From the NCBI GenBank assembly GCA_020631735.1, contig CM036215.1, positions 16,580,346 through 16,644,345 of the forward strand: DNA of 64,000 nucleotides, written 5' to 3'. Positions 9,586 to 20,537 of the stretch are shown here, piece after piece. The DNA is from Saccharum officinarum. Lineage: Eukaryota > Streptophyta > Magnoliopsida > Poales > Poaceae. How positions within the stretch are numbered: the first letter of the stretch is position 1; every line of letters starts with the position of its first letter. The notes beneath the pieces are model-generated. The model ran no database searches and had not been told where the DNA came from. It saw only the letters and a list, made by a program, of their open reading frames with translations. The position numbers and the translations under genes are program-made.

Positions 9586-12070
9586 ATGTCGGAAAGAGGT
9601 CGCCTGCCAAGGCGATTGATTGATGATCGCAGGTCGTACCATGAAGGCCTTCGAGTTGACGATCCCAGAGGTTATCCTGAAATCCTTGCGGTTGGGGATC
9701 GTAGGGGCTACTCTGACATCCGTGTGGTTCAGGAACGTCGGGGCTATCCTGAACCCCGTCTGCTTGAGGAACGCAGGGGCTACCCTGGTGTTCGAATTGT
9801 TGATCATAGGGGCTATCCTGGCAGTCGTGGGCTTGATGAACGTAGGGCCTATCCTGAGATCCATGAAGGCCCACGCATGAGGGGAGCTCCTCACCCTCAC
9901 CCAACTGTCTTAGAGGATGAGCTTGAGTTACAGGAAGTTGAACTCCAGAGGCTTTTGGCACATAACCATGCTCTGGTTGAGGACCGTGAAGTGTTAAGCA
10001 GGGAAATACAAGCTGGAAAAGATGAGCTCCGCCACTTGAACGTGATCTTTGCAGACATTAGCACTGAGAAGGAAGCTTACATCGGAAAGCTTGTGGACAA
10101 GAGAAGGAAGCTTGAAGCTGAACTTGGAGCAAGTGAGCACTTGCATGACGAGATCAGACAGCTTCGTGGTGAAATTGACAAACTCATTAATGCAAGGAAA
10201 GAACTATCTGTAGAGACTGCATCTCTCATGGAAGAGCTGAACAGGGAACAGTCCGGTAAACAGCAGCTACCTATGCTGAAAACAGAACTTGATGGTCTGG
10301 AACAGGAACTTATTCATGTGAGGTACTTCTGCAGTTTTGTTTGCTCCATTTGATTTTCCGGTGCACCAGTTAGTCTTTTTCATATTTATATGCTTGTATT
10401 GTAAGATCATTGATTTGACTTCTGCAGGACTGCTTATGGACTAGAAAAGAAGGGGAATTTGGAATTGCTGGAACAAAGGAAGGCAATGGAGAAGAATATG
10501 CTTTCTATGGCACAAGAGATCGAACAGATGCGAGGTGGATTAGCTCAATTTGAAGTTAGACCATGGGGCACAGGTATGTTGTTAGGACTAATTTCTTGAC
10601 AATACTGTAAATTTTCTTATCCTTGTTGCACACAGTCCCTTCTCTTATTGGCAGCAGGCTGTACTATTGTGGTAATCTGTTTGTTTCACTGAACTTCTGT
10701 GCATATCTCTGTGTTGGACTATTACCATCACCATGCCATGGTTTTAGGAGTAGGGCATCAGGTTATGACTCTTTTTTGCTATTGTGGGCACAATAATTTT
10801 GTGCATATGAACTGTATCTGTTCTTATGAGTCTTTACGTTTGATCAATCTTCAGTTTTTCTTTCTTAAAATACTAACTATTTGAGGTGTGAAATCTAGTT
10901 ATAGAAGATCTAATGAAAAGCTACTCTAGAGCGTACAAGTTATGTAAGGTTGGTGTTTTACAAACTGGACCATGTCCCCTTTTGGCATTGCAGATTTGTA
11001 GTGGCTTTCGAAGTTGTTTTTTTTTAAAAATACCTATGTTGGCTATTATAAGTTATAACTCTTTGAAAACATTTATTTTGAAGCTAGGCCTACAATTAGA
11101 TCTTGCTACAATTGGCAAAGGCTGTAGAATAGCACAAAAGAGCAAAACAAATTTGCCCTAAACATGCCCAGCTGCTGTTTGTTGGTGTGTAGATTGTATC
11201 ACATTGAAAATGGGACAAATGATAAACACAATGATGTAATACACCCATATCCATATCCAAAAACACTGTATGCAGCCCGAATCAGTATTAGTACACCTTC
11301 ATGCCCTTACAACTTTGTAAACTCTAAACTATCACTTGGGAAAATAGGAAAATGCTGTATCACAAGGCCTACATTTGTGGCTACTGGCTAGTGGCTACTG
11401 ATTTCTACTAATCTTTTTTTTGTGACTTTGATTTCTACTAATATTATGGGAGAGGCGCTTGTAAACTTTGAAATTATATTTGTTAACTGATAAAGGATAC
11501 ATATGGTATATGTTTTAAATAATATAGGTTCATATTCTTGGGCAGAAAAACTCAGCTGTGTGCTTACTGAGCCTTGTTAGTTTGCTGATCACACTGTATA
11601 TGATAGTTCAAAAAATTAAACAATACTTGTACCGTGTTATTTTTGCACATGCCCAAATGTATAGATGCAAGAATACTGATAAAGGATGTTTGCTAATCAG
11701 TATTTATCTTGTCAGTATTGTTGATGTTTTATACTTGTCATTTTTTATTTCCTTAATATAAGGCAGAATTCTTATGCTATTACTTTTATGTAACATTTTA
11801 GGTGGAACATATGGGATGCAGATGGCGAGTCCTGATGTGACCTTCACTAAGAACCCATATGAAGATAGTTACAATATCCATGCGGTATGATCTCCTAAAA
11901 GATAGCATATGCGACCATTAAGTTCTTCCCCTATTAACTATATGGATGCTTCCTTATTTATCTGTAACCTTCTGTCATATTACCAGGGGGTTTCTGAGAA
12001 AGGTCCTTTGCATCCTCCTGAATCTGGTTCATGGGGGACATATGACAAGAATCGCCTTCAGTACCGCTAA
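9586..12070 (+). CDS. FLX-like coiled-coil protein (FLOWERING LOCUS C EXPRESSOR-like family), four coding exons
   Basis: Coding exons are 9586-10322, 10428-10573, 11802-11884 and 11987-12070. All three introns are GT-AG and all junctions keep frame, giving 349 residues ending at TAA 12068-12070. Residues 13-95 form seven 12-residue repeats of the type ERRGYPEIRVV. Residues about 106-290 are a long heptad-rich coiled coil, with the family core ELDGLEQELIHVR spanning exons 1 and 2 and EKNMLSMAQEIEQMR in exon 2. The C terminus has YGMQMASPDVTF and ends WGTYDKNRLQYR, as in plant FLX-like proteins. In Arabidopsis, FLX acts in the nucleus with FRIGIDA to activate FLC and affects flowering; other FLX-like members are less well understood, so the role of this copy is inferred. 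Intron 2 (10574-11801) is 1228 bases. The start is the first ATG after a plausible leader acceptor. Gene number within the family is not assigned. Confidence 0.93.
9622..9870 (+). repeat. In-frame 36-bp tandem repeats coding for seven 12-residue Arg-Gly-Tyr units
   Basis: Seven units start at residues 13, 25, 37, 49, 61, 73 and 84. The sixth is one residue short. The conserved core is (D/E)RRGYP. The unit boundary is also visible in DNA, with GGGGCTATCCTG-like phrases recurring every 36 bases. Both strands are open here only because of this periodicity, so the antisense ORFs at 9577-9961 are shadows. Confidence 0.9.
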
Positions 12071-12474
12071 GATCAGAACTTAGTCATCGGAGAAAGAGTT
12101 ACCTTCTAGGTTTTAATGGTCATATCACATAATTTACAGTACCTAAGGTTTATATATACCTGCTTGCTTTACAATTAAGAGTTGTCTTTTTCGGATGCTT
12201 CTAATCACTTTTCCCATGCTGTCTTACGATATGGCTAATTTGTTAAATTATTGATACCAAGATGTCCAGAGTGGGTCATACATGCCTCATGTGGCATAGC
12301 TACCGTGAAGTTAATATTAACTGCTGAATTGTTGAATATGATGTGTTGACAAAAATGCTTGCATCATGCAATAGATACCATTGGCCATGTCAAATTATTG
12401 AACGATAAATTGTTTACAGTTCTGTACACCTCATTCAATTTTAGTTTTAGACACAGTACAAGATGTTATGAACT
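12071..12474 (+). other. Probable 3' UTR of the FLX-like gene
   Basis: AT-rich sequence without ORFs follows the stop codon. No strict AATAAA signal stands out; AT-rich variants lie near 12170-12260. The next recognisable repeat starts at 12475, which limits the transcript if it ends upstream. Confidence 0.4.
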
Positions 12475-12562
12475 GTGAAGCTTGTACATTCACCAGCCTG
12501 AAGGGCAATATGTTACATAGGAGAGAAGACTCAAGAAGAAGGTGAAAAAACCTTTTTACCTT
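12475..12562 (+). repeat. Diverged dispersed repeat, copy 1 (copy 2 at 15295-15385)
   Basis: Shared phrases with the second copy include GAAGCTT, TATTCACCAGCCT or ACATTCACCAGCCT, GTTACATAGGA and AAGGTGAAAA. The two copies flank about 2.7 kb that contains an hAT element and gene-like repeats. They may be pieces of one larger old element split by insertions. Confidence 0.55.
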
Positions 12563-12814
12563 AAGCCCTCTCCCCCTCATCAAATGCAAGGCATATACAA
12601 TAGCATTGCATTTGAAGAGAGTATGACACTAAGCACACTAGACTTAGGCACAATACAACAGTGATAAACATTAAACAATACATCCAAATCCGACGACATG
12701 TTATCGTCTTGGTTTGTATTGTGTAGATCTATTGTGTTTTCTTTCACATTCCACACAAAGTCATGTTAGTAACCATGAGAAGTGGCAGAAAACAACACGA
12801 GCGAGGGTAATGAA
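12563..12814. other. Unassigned intergenic stretch
   Basis: AT-rich, with a CAAATGCAAGGCATATACAA phrase and a near-inverted partner (GCATTGCATTTGAAG) at 12583-12620. No ORF or known element. Confidence 0.3.
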
Positions 12815-13025
12815 GGGTCTGTTTGGTAGAGCTCCTCCTGGTCCAGATTGTCATCCACTGAAGCTGATTCTTTGAGAGAAGTGATTCTCTGACTATGTTT
12901 ATCTATGATTCTCTAGGAACTTTATGCATATGTGTGGTGTGAATCAGGAGAAGCTATTTTTTCAGCTCCTAGACCCCTAGTTCGTTTTAGAGAATCACTT
13001 CACAGAATCAGCATAGAATCATATG
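12815..13025. mobile_element. Truncated MITE-like sequence
   Basis: It starts GGGTCTGTTTGGTAGAGCTCC, a terminus shape common in grass MITEs. It has internal inverted similarity between AGAAGTGATTCTCTGA (12872) and TAGAGAATCACTTCACAGAATC (12987). The expected right terminus is not found, so the copy is truncated or rearranged. Confidence 0.4.
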
Positions 13026-13633
13026 TTGAGTCAAGCTGTTGAGATGGGAGGAGACACACGGCTCCCTACAAATCAAACGGAAGGGCCATGCTTCACATGC
13101 AGAAGAAGGTGTTGTGGTCCCAAGCTGATGTGGAAGGTGCTGATAATGGAACCAACAACAGAGAAGGGTTTTGTTGCAAGACATGTAAAGGAGGAAAGAA
13201 ATACATGGCTTCCCTACACATCCAACATCCAACAAGAGGGTCACGCGCAGGGATTTGATGTACTCAAAGAAGAGAGACCATCACGTGCATAGAAGAGTGT
13301 GGTGTCCAGGACCAATGTGAAAGGTCCCCATAACAGAACCAGCGACAAAGAAGAATGTTGTTGTAGCCATGTGATGAAACTCAAACAACTTGGTGATGGC
13401 AATTTGTTTTCTCGCTCGGCACACAAACTCAAGGAGAGGACCAGCATACTTGGATGGACGCAACAAGACTTGGTTACAACAGTAGGGCTAGGACACTAAG
13501 TAGGCGGTAGAAACAGCTACAAAAACAAGCCAGCAGCAATTGCAAAACAATCATGTTAGCTCAAAATGAAGCCCAACAGCACACCAGCAGGCCCCAGTGT
13601 TTCCCTATTATTGCACATCCAACAGAGGCCTGC
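13026..13633 (+). repeat. Two diverged copies of a roughly 190-bp repeat, no supported gene
   Basis: The segment near 13118-13195 (GTGGTCCCAAGCTGATGTGG, then ACAGAGAAGGGTTTTGTTG) resembles 13309-13378 (GTGGTGTCCAGGACCAATGTG, then ACAAAGAAGAATGTTGTTG). Frames of 60-90 codons run through both on both strands, without recognisable domains. It looks like a degraded gene family or element fragment duplicated in tandem. Confidence 0.4.
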
Positions 13634-13641
13634 TTAAGTAG

Positions 13642-13772
13642 CCCTGTTTTCAGGACGGCAGGACGAGTCTGGACGTCTGGGGACCGTCCAGGACGTCCAA
13701 GACGATTAGTCGTCGTCCAGGTCGATTAATCGACCCTGGACGAGTCCCCTGGTCCGTCCCCTATATGGGGGA

Positions 13773-13837
<65 letters not shown>

Positions 13838-14617
13838 TATACCATATATACACACACACTAATATACTACATGTTCTAGGCTCTAGATAGGTCAGTTGGC
13901 CACTTACCTGGCTACTGTAGAGCCCTTTCTTGTCTTGATGGCTGCTGCTGCCAAACTGAAAATATAGAAAAATAAAGCACATTAACAAGGCAATCAGGTG
14001 AAACAGAGCTTCATGCTTCAAGCACAGGCAAAGCACCAAGCTTAAAGGAGGAGGTGATGACTAATGAGTAATGACTGACCTGAGGAGGAGGAGCTCATCT
14101 TCGCCGTGCAGTCTTCCTCCCTTGCACAGTTTGGCCTGCACACCAGCTGGATCTGCAGGCCTGCGCCTGCAGCACAGCAGCAGTAGCCGCAAGGAAGAGA
14201 GGGAGGGCAGCTGGAAGGGAGGGAGGAGCAGGGAAGGGAGAAGAGTGAGGGATCTGCAGTAGTACAACAATGGAGGAGGCGGCTGCTGCACAGCTGGATG
14301 GGAGAGGTGAGAGGAGTGAGTGTGTCTGCGAGTGAGTGGAGGCTGAGGGAGTGAGGGCTGAGGGGTTGGGTGTTATAAGAGAAACCCTAATGGGCTTGGG
14401 CCAAAACATAAAATAGCTTACTGGGCCCAACTTTGAGATGCAGCCCACCTCTGGCTGGACGACCGCACAGCCTGGACGGATGATTAATCGCAGCTGGACG
14501 ACGATTAATCGGACGTCCAGGTTCCTGGACGGTCTGGCCTGGACGGAGGCCCTGGTCGAGTTGTTAAAACCGTCCAGGACGATTAATCGCGATTAATCGG
14601 ACGTCCTGAAAACAGGG
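13642..14617. mobile_element. Non-autonomous hAT-type DNA transposon with perfect 8-bp target duplication
   Basis: Terminal inverted repeats are perfect over 16 bases: CCCTGTTTTCAGGACG at 13642 and its reverse complement ending at 14617. The 8 bases TTAAGTAG occur directly outside both ends (13634-13641 and 14618-14625), the target duplication length of the hAT superfamily. Subterminal regions on both sides carry many GTCCAGGACG and CGATTAATCG phrases. The middle holds a (TA)n tract and a GC-rich part (14080-14330) whose frames are low-complexity. No transposase is encoded. hAT termini more often begin CAGGG or TAGGG, so the superfamily call rests mainly on the duplication length and subterminal structure. 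Confidence 0.85.
13776..13834. repeat. (TA)n microsatellite inside the hAT-type element
   Basis: About 29 uninterrupted AT/TA dinucleotides, followed by a short (CA)n-like stretch near 13848-13856. Confidence 0.95.
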
Positions 14618-14625
14618 TTAAGTAG

Positions 14626-15294
14626 TGGAGGGCTGGCTGCAATGTTGAAGCAACACCTGGTTATGAGTCTTCGGGCAACCTGGAGAAGGTGATGGTTGTG
14701 CCATGGGTAGAGGCCCTCACTTGTTGCATGTAGGGAGACTCCTCGAGCTTGTCATCGTGGTTTGGCCACCGGGCCAATAGGGGACTAGCAACTCGGTGGA
14801 GAAGAAACGGTGCAAGAGGCCAACAGGAGATGGAGCTTGATGAAGCATGCAGGGCCATAGACACACGGCGTTGTATAGGGTGCGAAAGCATGGTGCGACA
14901 CAATGCTGAGGGGCCATGGCAGGTTAGGTCTGTGTGGAGGTGTGTGGATTGGCATGCGGATGGGGCGCTTCCTGCATGGAGGAGCAGGTCGACACCGAAG
15001 GAGGCTGATGTGGAGGGGTGGTTACCTTGATTTGAGGCTCAGGGGCCTGACTTAAGGTGGCCACACTCGATCTATATCTCAAGGAAGATGGCTCGATGCA
15101 TGGTGGTTAGCTTGCAGCAACAGCCCCTACTGGTACTTACTACAATTGCACTATGGCTAAGTGGTTCCCTCCCCTAGGGCAAAGATTGCTCTTGCTCGTC
15201 TTGAGGGGGGGGGGGGGGGGGAGGCGATTCTGGAGCTATGCTTAGGATCAAAGAAGAACAATGTACAAACTGGCCTCTATTATACCATGTTATG
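14626..15294. other. Unassigned gene-like repeat tail
   Basis: Continues the sequence interrupted by the hAT insertion. Frames on both strands up to 93 codons (14749-15030 +) show no domain. A 17-base G run lies at 15205-15221, which also tends to be error-prone in assemblies. Confidence 0.3.
15205..15221 (+). repeat. G17 homopolymer
   Basis: Seventeen consecutive G residues. Length is likely to vary between molecules or reads. Confidence 0.9.
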
Positions 15295-15385
15295 AATTAC
15301 GAAGCTTTGTGTATTCACCAGCCTCGATGAGCAATATGTGTTACATAGGATAAAAGACTCTAGAACAAGGTGAAAAGACCTTATC
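15295..15385 (+). repeat. Diverged dispersed repeat, copy 2 (copy 1 at 12475-12562)
   Basis: Matches copy 1 through ATTCACCAGCCT, AGCAATATG, GTTACATAGGA and AAGGTGAAAA phrases. It lies directly before the LINE reverse transcriptase remnant, and may be the LINE's upstream part. Confidence 0.5.
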
Positions 15386-15389
15386 CGTA

Positions 15390-16500
15390 ACACTAGAGAG
15401 TTGGATTACGTCAACTTGGATGGGTCATATGGTCTAAGAAAGCTATGTAAGTAAACAAATACCACACCTTTGAACCAATTTGGTTTCATGCCAAGAAGAT
15501 AAACCACGCTGCTATTTTCTTAATGACACGGGTTATGGAGTGTTCATGTAGTAGAAGGATCCACAAGTGGTTTTCATTGATTTGGAGAAGACTAAACAAA
15601 CTACAAAGGAATGCAGTGTAGGTGAGTTTTCACCAAGGATATGTACATGAATGTTGCTACTAGTATCTGATCAAGTAGTGTCACAGATGACTACCTCATT
15701 AAAATTGGATTACAGCAAGGATCACCAATGAGCCCTTATCTAAATTGTGTTGGTGATGGATATCATCACAATGGATGTGTAAAGAGATATAATCCTTTGT
15801 GTATGCCTTTTGCTGACGATGTAGTGCTAGTTAATCAAAGTACGATGGGACGAGACGGGAGTAATAGGAATTAGAGTTGTGGTGACAGACTATAATCAAA
15901 AGGTTTGACTTCGTGGAATTAAAGTTGAGTATACGTGGTGTACTTTGGCACTACTAGGGATGAGGAGGGAGACATTAGTTTGGAAGATTAGTAGTTAGTG
16001 AGAATTGATATTTGGTTTCAATCAATGCCACAAAGAGATGAGGATATCAACGGAGATGTTAGCCATAGATTTAAAGCACGGTGGATGAAATGGCGCCAAG
16101 GTAAATTGTAAGTTCTGTTAAACGGCAATTACACTTGAGATATTGTATGATGTATAATGTTAGCTTACCAAAAGGTGACATGTTCAACAACTAAATTTGT
16201 ATGTTGCGTTGGATTTTGTGGTCATACAAGAAAGGGCCTACTCTGAAAATGATGATATAAATGATAGGCTAAGTGTAGCACCAATTGAAGAAAAGCTTGT
16301 CCAACACCGTTTGAGATGGTTTGGACATGTGCAATGTAGACCATTAGGGGCACCGATGCATAGTGAAATCCTAAGGTGTGACAATAATGTGAAGAGACGG
16401 AGGGGTGGCCAAACCTGACATGGAAAGAGGCAGAAAAGGTGGACTTGGAAGAGTGGAATATACCTAGAGATGTATCCTTGGATAGGAGCATGTAAGAACA
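15390..16500 (+). pseudogene. LINE (non-LTR retrotransposon) reverse transcriptase remnant
   Basis: Across several frames the translation gives NQFGFMPRR near 15475 (the usual QFGFMPGRST block), FADDVVLVN near 15810 with the catalytic Asp-Asp pair, RDEEGDISLED near 15955, RWMKWRQG near 16080 and, in 16197-16418, the C-terminal block IEEKLVQHRLRWFGHVQ followed by NNVKRRRGGQT. Order and spacing fit the reverse transcriptase and C-terminal region of plant LINEs. Numerous stops and shifts make it non-functional. A second partial copy of the middle block lies at 16740-17015 in the same orientation. Confidence 0.8.
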
Positions 16501-16739
16501 TGTAGAAACTTTGGTAATGTTGGAGCTAGGGTCTAGTTGTTTACTTTAGGCCAAAAAGAGGAAGGCGAAGTCAACAAACATAGCCTATTGGGCGTCAACA
16601 GAGTTGATTCCATATACACCTTTTGTATATAAGAGATCATCTAAAGTGAGGTACTTGCTTCTCTAGGTCCATGCAGCTATAGTTGAAGTTTGCAAGAACT
16701 ATCATTTATCAAATCGCAAAGTGCCCATCTACTCCTTGC

Positions 16740-17040
16740 TCCGGATTACATTAAGGATCAACTCTGAGCCCTTATCTATATTGTGTTGGTGATGGATGTG
16801 ATCACAAGGGATGTACAAGGAGGTATTCCTTTTTGTACACCATTTGCTGACGATGTATAGCTAGTTAATCAAAGTAGGACAAGAGTAAATAGGAAATTAG
16901 AGTTGTGGTGAATGACTATAATCGAAAGGTTTGACTTAGCGGAATTACAATTGAGTATGAGGTGTGACTTTGGTGCTATTAGGGATGAGGAGGGAGACAT
17001 TAGTTTTGAAGATCAGTATTCTTGGAGAATTGATGTTTGC
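16740..17040 (+). pseudogene. Second partial copy of the same LINE reverse transcriptase block
   Basis: The phrases ATCAACTCTGAGCCCTTATC, TTTGCTGACGATGTA (the FADDV active-site region, here followed by a stop) and GATGAGGAGGGAGACATTAG repeat the 15715-15990 segment of the first copy in the same order. Adjacent unrelated sequence at 16510-16735 and after 17040 shows it is a fragment. It could be a local duplication or a separate insertion of a close relative. Confidence 0.7.
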
Positions 17041-17385
17041 TCATTCTTTAAACATTGGTACAAATGGATCTTTGTTATGTTGAACTCCTGGAGGAGCCTG
17101 ATGATACTTCAAGTACCATGCGTGAACTTTTCAAGGTCTTAGGTTAGAATTTCCTCATTCACTAGAAGAATTATGTTGTTTTTCATGTGATAAAGCATTG
17201 GATAGTACTAGAATTTAGCTTCTTTGATTTGATGATGGTAGAGGTCGCAAGGTTGTTCATTGTGAAGCACTTCTGTTCACCTTTGCTAGAGTTGAGGACT
17301 TCATATAGGAAGAGCTGTTAATCAAGAGGAGAAAAGGCTTCACAAGCAATGATCTGTCTTAATTAAGGGTGTTCAAATACTCTTT
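17041..17385. other. Unassigned stretch between LINE remnants
   Basis: No ORF above about 60 codons and no terminal repeats seen. AT-rich. Confidence 0.3.
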
Positions 17386-17387
17386 TT

Positions 17388-18605
17388 TTCTCAAACTACG
17401 CAAAGAGCTGCGCACCATTTCATTAAGATAGAAGAAGAAAAAAAATACAGAGCCAAGTTTACAAAAAAACCGGACTTGAGGTCCCCAACGCACGCACAAG
17501 GTAGACTATGCTTGTGACAAAACAGAAAACATGACCATCCTTCCACAGCACTGGCTAATCCCCCAGGGTCAGTGACCTAGCTAAGAGGTCACTGAGCTTG
17601 GAAGCGCCCGCCATGCACCAAAGACCACTCATCCCCTATGGTTTGTAAAAGCTCTTGAACACTTGGAGAAGCCCCTTCAAAAACACAGGAGTCCCGATAT
17701 TTCCATACTTCCCAGGAAACAAGAATGATGAGGGAATTCAAGCCCTTCCTCATCTACTTTGGCACCCTTCTGAGTTCTGATAGCCAACCTGCACCAGCCG
17801 GAGAAATTAGATGTCATTGGCGAAGGCGCAACAGTGACCAAGTTCAGATGTTGAAGAATCAAGGCACATACCTGCTGTGTGAAAACACAGGAGATAAGCA
17901 AATGCTGGATTGTCTCCCCGGCCTGATCAGAGAATGGACAAGCGGCTGGGTGGGGCAGCCCTCGCTTGGCTAGGCGGTCTGCTGTCCAACATTGCTTGTT
18001 GATAGCCAGCCATATGAAAATTTTGCAGCGCGGCGGAGCCCAACTTTTCCAAATTCTTCTCCAAGGAGAGGAACTGACATATCCCTCAAAAAACTGAAAA
18101 AGGCAGCATATGCAGATTTGCTGCTGTATGTTCCAGATTGGGAGAGTTCCCAACTATATTGATCTGAACGTCAGGTTGAAGAAAGATGCCATCCACTTGA
18201 TCCCAGATCAACAAGTATTCAATGAGATTCTATTCTGTTAAGGCCCCTTTATTATCAGCCACCCAGCTTCTGTTATGGAGTGCTTGGGCCACTGTCTGGC
18301 ATTTAACGATCCTTTCTGGAATCAACTGGATCAAATTTGGAGCCAACTCAGCAATGGTATTACCATTCAGCCACCGATCTGACCAGTAGATTCACCATTG
18401 CCAACCACATGATCCACAGCCACATCAAATAGAGCCTGTGCATTTCTTGGGAACTTGAATTGGGAGTCTAGTCCAAGGTCTTGTTGGGTCTGTTTTCTGA
18501 CCGCAAAGCCACCGGATATGCAGTGCCCATCCAAAGGTCTTAAGATTCTGCATACCCAAATCACTGAATTCCAAAGGCATCTGAACCCTTTGCCAAGACA
18601 CAAGA
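17388..18605 (-). pseudogene. LINE 3' portion with reverse-transcriptase zinc-binding domain, 5'-truncated
   Basis: The minus-strand ORF 18153-17677 carries RRIWKSWAPPRCKIFIWLA, then TADRLAKRGLPHPAAC and ETIQHLLISCVFTQQV, the zf-RVT domain found at the C terminus of plant LINE ORF2 proteins. The second cysteine of the usual C-x2-C pair is Ser. Upstream frames (18603-18367) continue LINE homology (WALHIR-like region after a frame break, then FDVAVDHVVGNGE). The 3' end near 17388-17440 reads, on the minus strand, TTAATGAAATGGTGCGCAGC and then a poly(A)-like tract, the standard LINE tail. The reverse transcriptase core is absent, as expected of 5' truncation during insertion. Confidence 0.82.
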
Positions 18606-20537
18606 CAGTAGAAGGATCATTATGCTTTTATGCAACATGGAAGTTTATAGTGCAAAAAATCTTTTGATCAGGCTTTGATATTGGAAAAGCAAAGAATTAT
18701 TGTTACAACAGCAGCTGATGGAAGTTTGATGTGTTCTTCATGATCAAAGCACATTGCATACTTGAATACAAGTTAGTTAGAGTTTAGTAGGTTCCAAATA
18801 AGTCATATAAGATGGACATGACTAGTGGATGTTAGTTATGGAAAGTGAGTGCTTTTGTAGCTTGGGATTGGTTAAGCAGTGAAGACCATTCCAAAGTATT
18901 TAAAATGAAGCGGCAAGTTGGTGATGGCTTATCAAATAACGAGGCAAGTAATTTCTTTATCCAAGCAGAAGCTGTGCTGCATTGCTACTCTTATAGTGCT
19001 TCTTAATTTATTAGTCTGCAGCTTAATTTAGCTTAATTTTAGGATATTTGTTATCATCATTTTTATCTTATAAGGTTTCTTGAGCAATTCTAGAATCCAG
19101 AGACAGTTACTGATCTTCTCAAGAGGTGCAGTTCAATGTGTACAATTCATAATCATAGGATGAAGTATGGCTATAAGCCTGTGACTCCATAAGATGTCAC
19201 AATATAACTCTATGGCACTGTTCGTCTATAAATGGAGTAGGAAACAATGCTTAACAGTTGTTTCTTATTCCATTCCATTTGTTTTTGAGAAACATTTGAT
19301 ATTAGTTGTTTCTCCGTCAGCTATCACACTTGAGATGTATGTACTGCCTTATCATAGGTGAAAAAAGTTATTACATCATGAAATTTGCCATCTCATTTGG
19401 AAATATATTCAGCTACATGCTACTTTCATGAGTTGTATGTACTATGGAAGAATATACAAGTCTTGTCATAGTCTCACTTAGTTAAGGGAGGTTTTGAGCA
19501 GATGCTGATAGAAAATAAAAATAGCATTAATGTGTTGTATCTACTAGAGAATTATTGAAGCCTTGGACCATGATCTTTACTTTTGTTTTCATCATTTTTC
19601 TGTATTTCTACCTTAGGTTTGCTATAGTTAAATGACTCAGATAGATAGATATCACTATTAACACTATTGAGGCTATGCATTTTTCTTTGAATTTGCCACC
19701 CCGTCAAATCTAATTGTCATGTTTCCTTTACCATGAGGGTTAGATGTTTTTTGGCTGTGATGTTGTGGTTGTAATTACAAATTGCCTTAGCCTGAAGCTC
19801 TGAAAAACAATAGATAGCAGTGAAACCATTACAAATTGCCTTAGCCTCAAGCTCTGAAACACATATAGCAGTAAAACCCATTTATGTTATTTTATTACAC
19901 AAGATGGTGCTAGATATGCAACTTCCAGTGCACAATTGGGGACATGGAGACGAAGAGTAGTCATCTGGCATTGTGGCATATGGTTTTTATTTTGAGAAGA
20001 ATACCTATGCACAAACTCATTTGATGTGTAATTTTGCTGCTTTGATACTCCAATGATTGGTGCATCCTTTGGTGGAAGTAATCCTGTGTGTCTAGGTGCA
20101 TGCTAGTGTCTAGGTTCATAGCATTTACTTTAACTAAATTTCAGCATGGAGTAATAGGAGTATAGGCTGATTATTTGGGTAATATTCTGCATTAATTAGG
20201 AGGCTATTTTTCTGCCATGATTGTAGCTCATGGCTGCCTATATCTATGAGAGAAACAGAAAAGGCTAAGTCATTTTCCAGCCCAAACCTACTGTGTTGGT
20301 GTGTGTGCGCGCTTGTGTGTTACTGGGTATCCTGTTCTGAGCTATTTGCCTTTCATCCTTCAAGTAGTTAGTTTTATTTTAGTTCTGTTGTTGATTAACT
20401 TGTTTTTTGTTTGTTGATGTGCTGAATCATAAGTGCTTGAACTACGGATTTATGATTTTCTTTACTATTCTGCAACTGTACATATGATTTTCTTCTTTAG
20501 GCACAAATGCTTAATTCTTTTGTTTTTATCCTTGCAG
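18606..20537. other. Unassigned AT-rich interval with one tandem duplication
   Basis: About 1.9 kb without ORFs over 60 codons. A 54-bp duplication lies at 19774-19881. A T-rich tract ending TTATCCTTGCAG at 20526-20537 looks like a splice acceptor. This may be an intron or intergenic DNA of a transcript I cannot define. Confidence 0.35.
19774..19881 (+). repeat. 54-bp tandem duplication
   Basis: ATTACAAATTGCCTTAGCCT and the bases after it occur at 19774 and again at 19828, with few differences. Confidence 0.85.

Noticed and set aside
9577..9961. Antisense ORFs of 107 and 125 codons with regular repeats
   Set aside because: Shadows of the 36-bp coding repeats of the FLX-like gene.
13023..13499. 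Plus and minus ORFs of 60-90 codons
   Set aside because: They lie in a diverged duplicated segment without domains, with both strands open.
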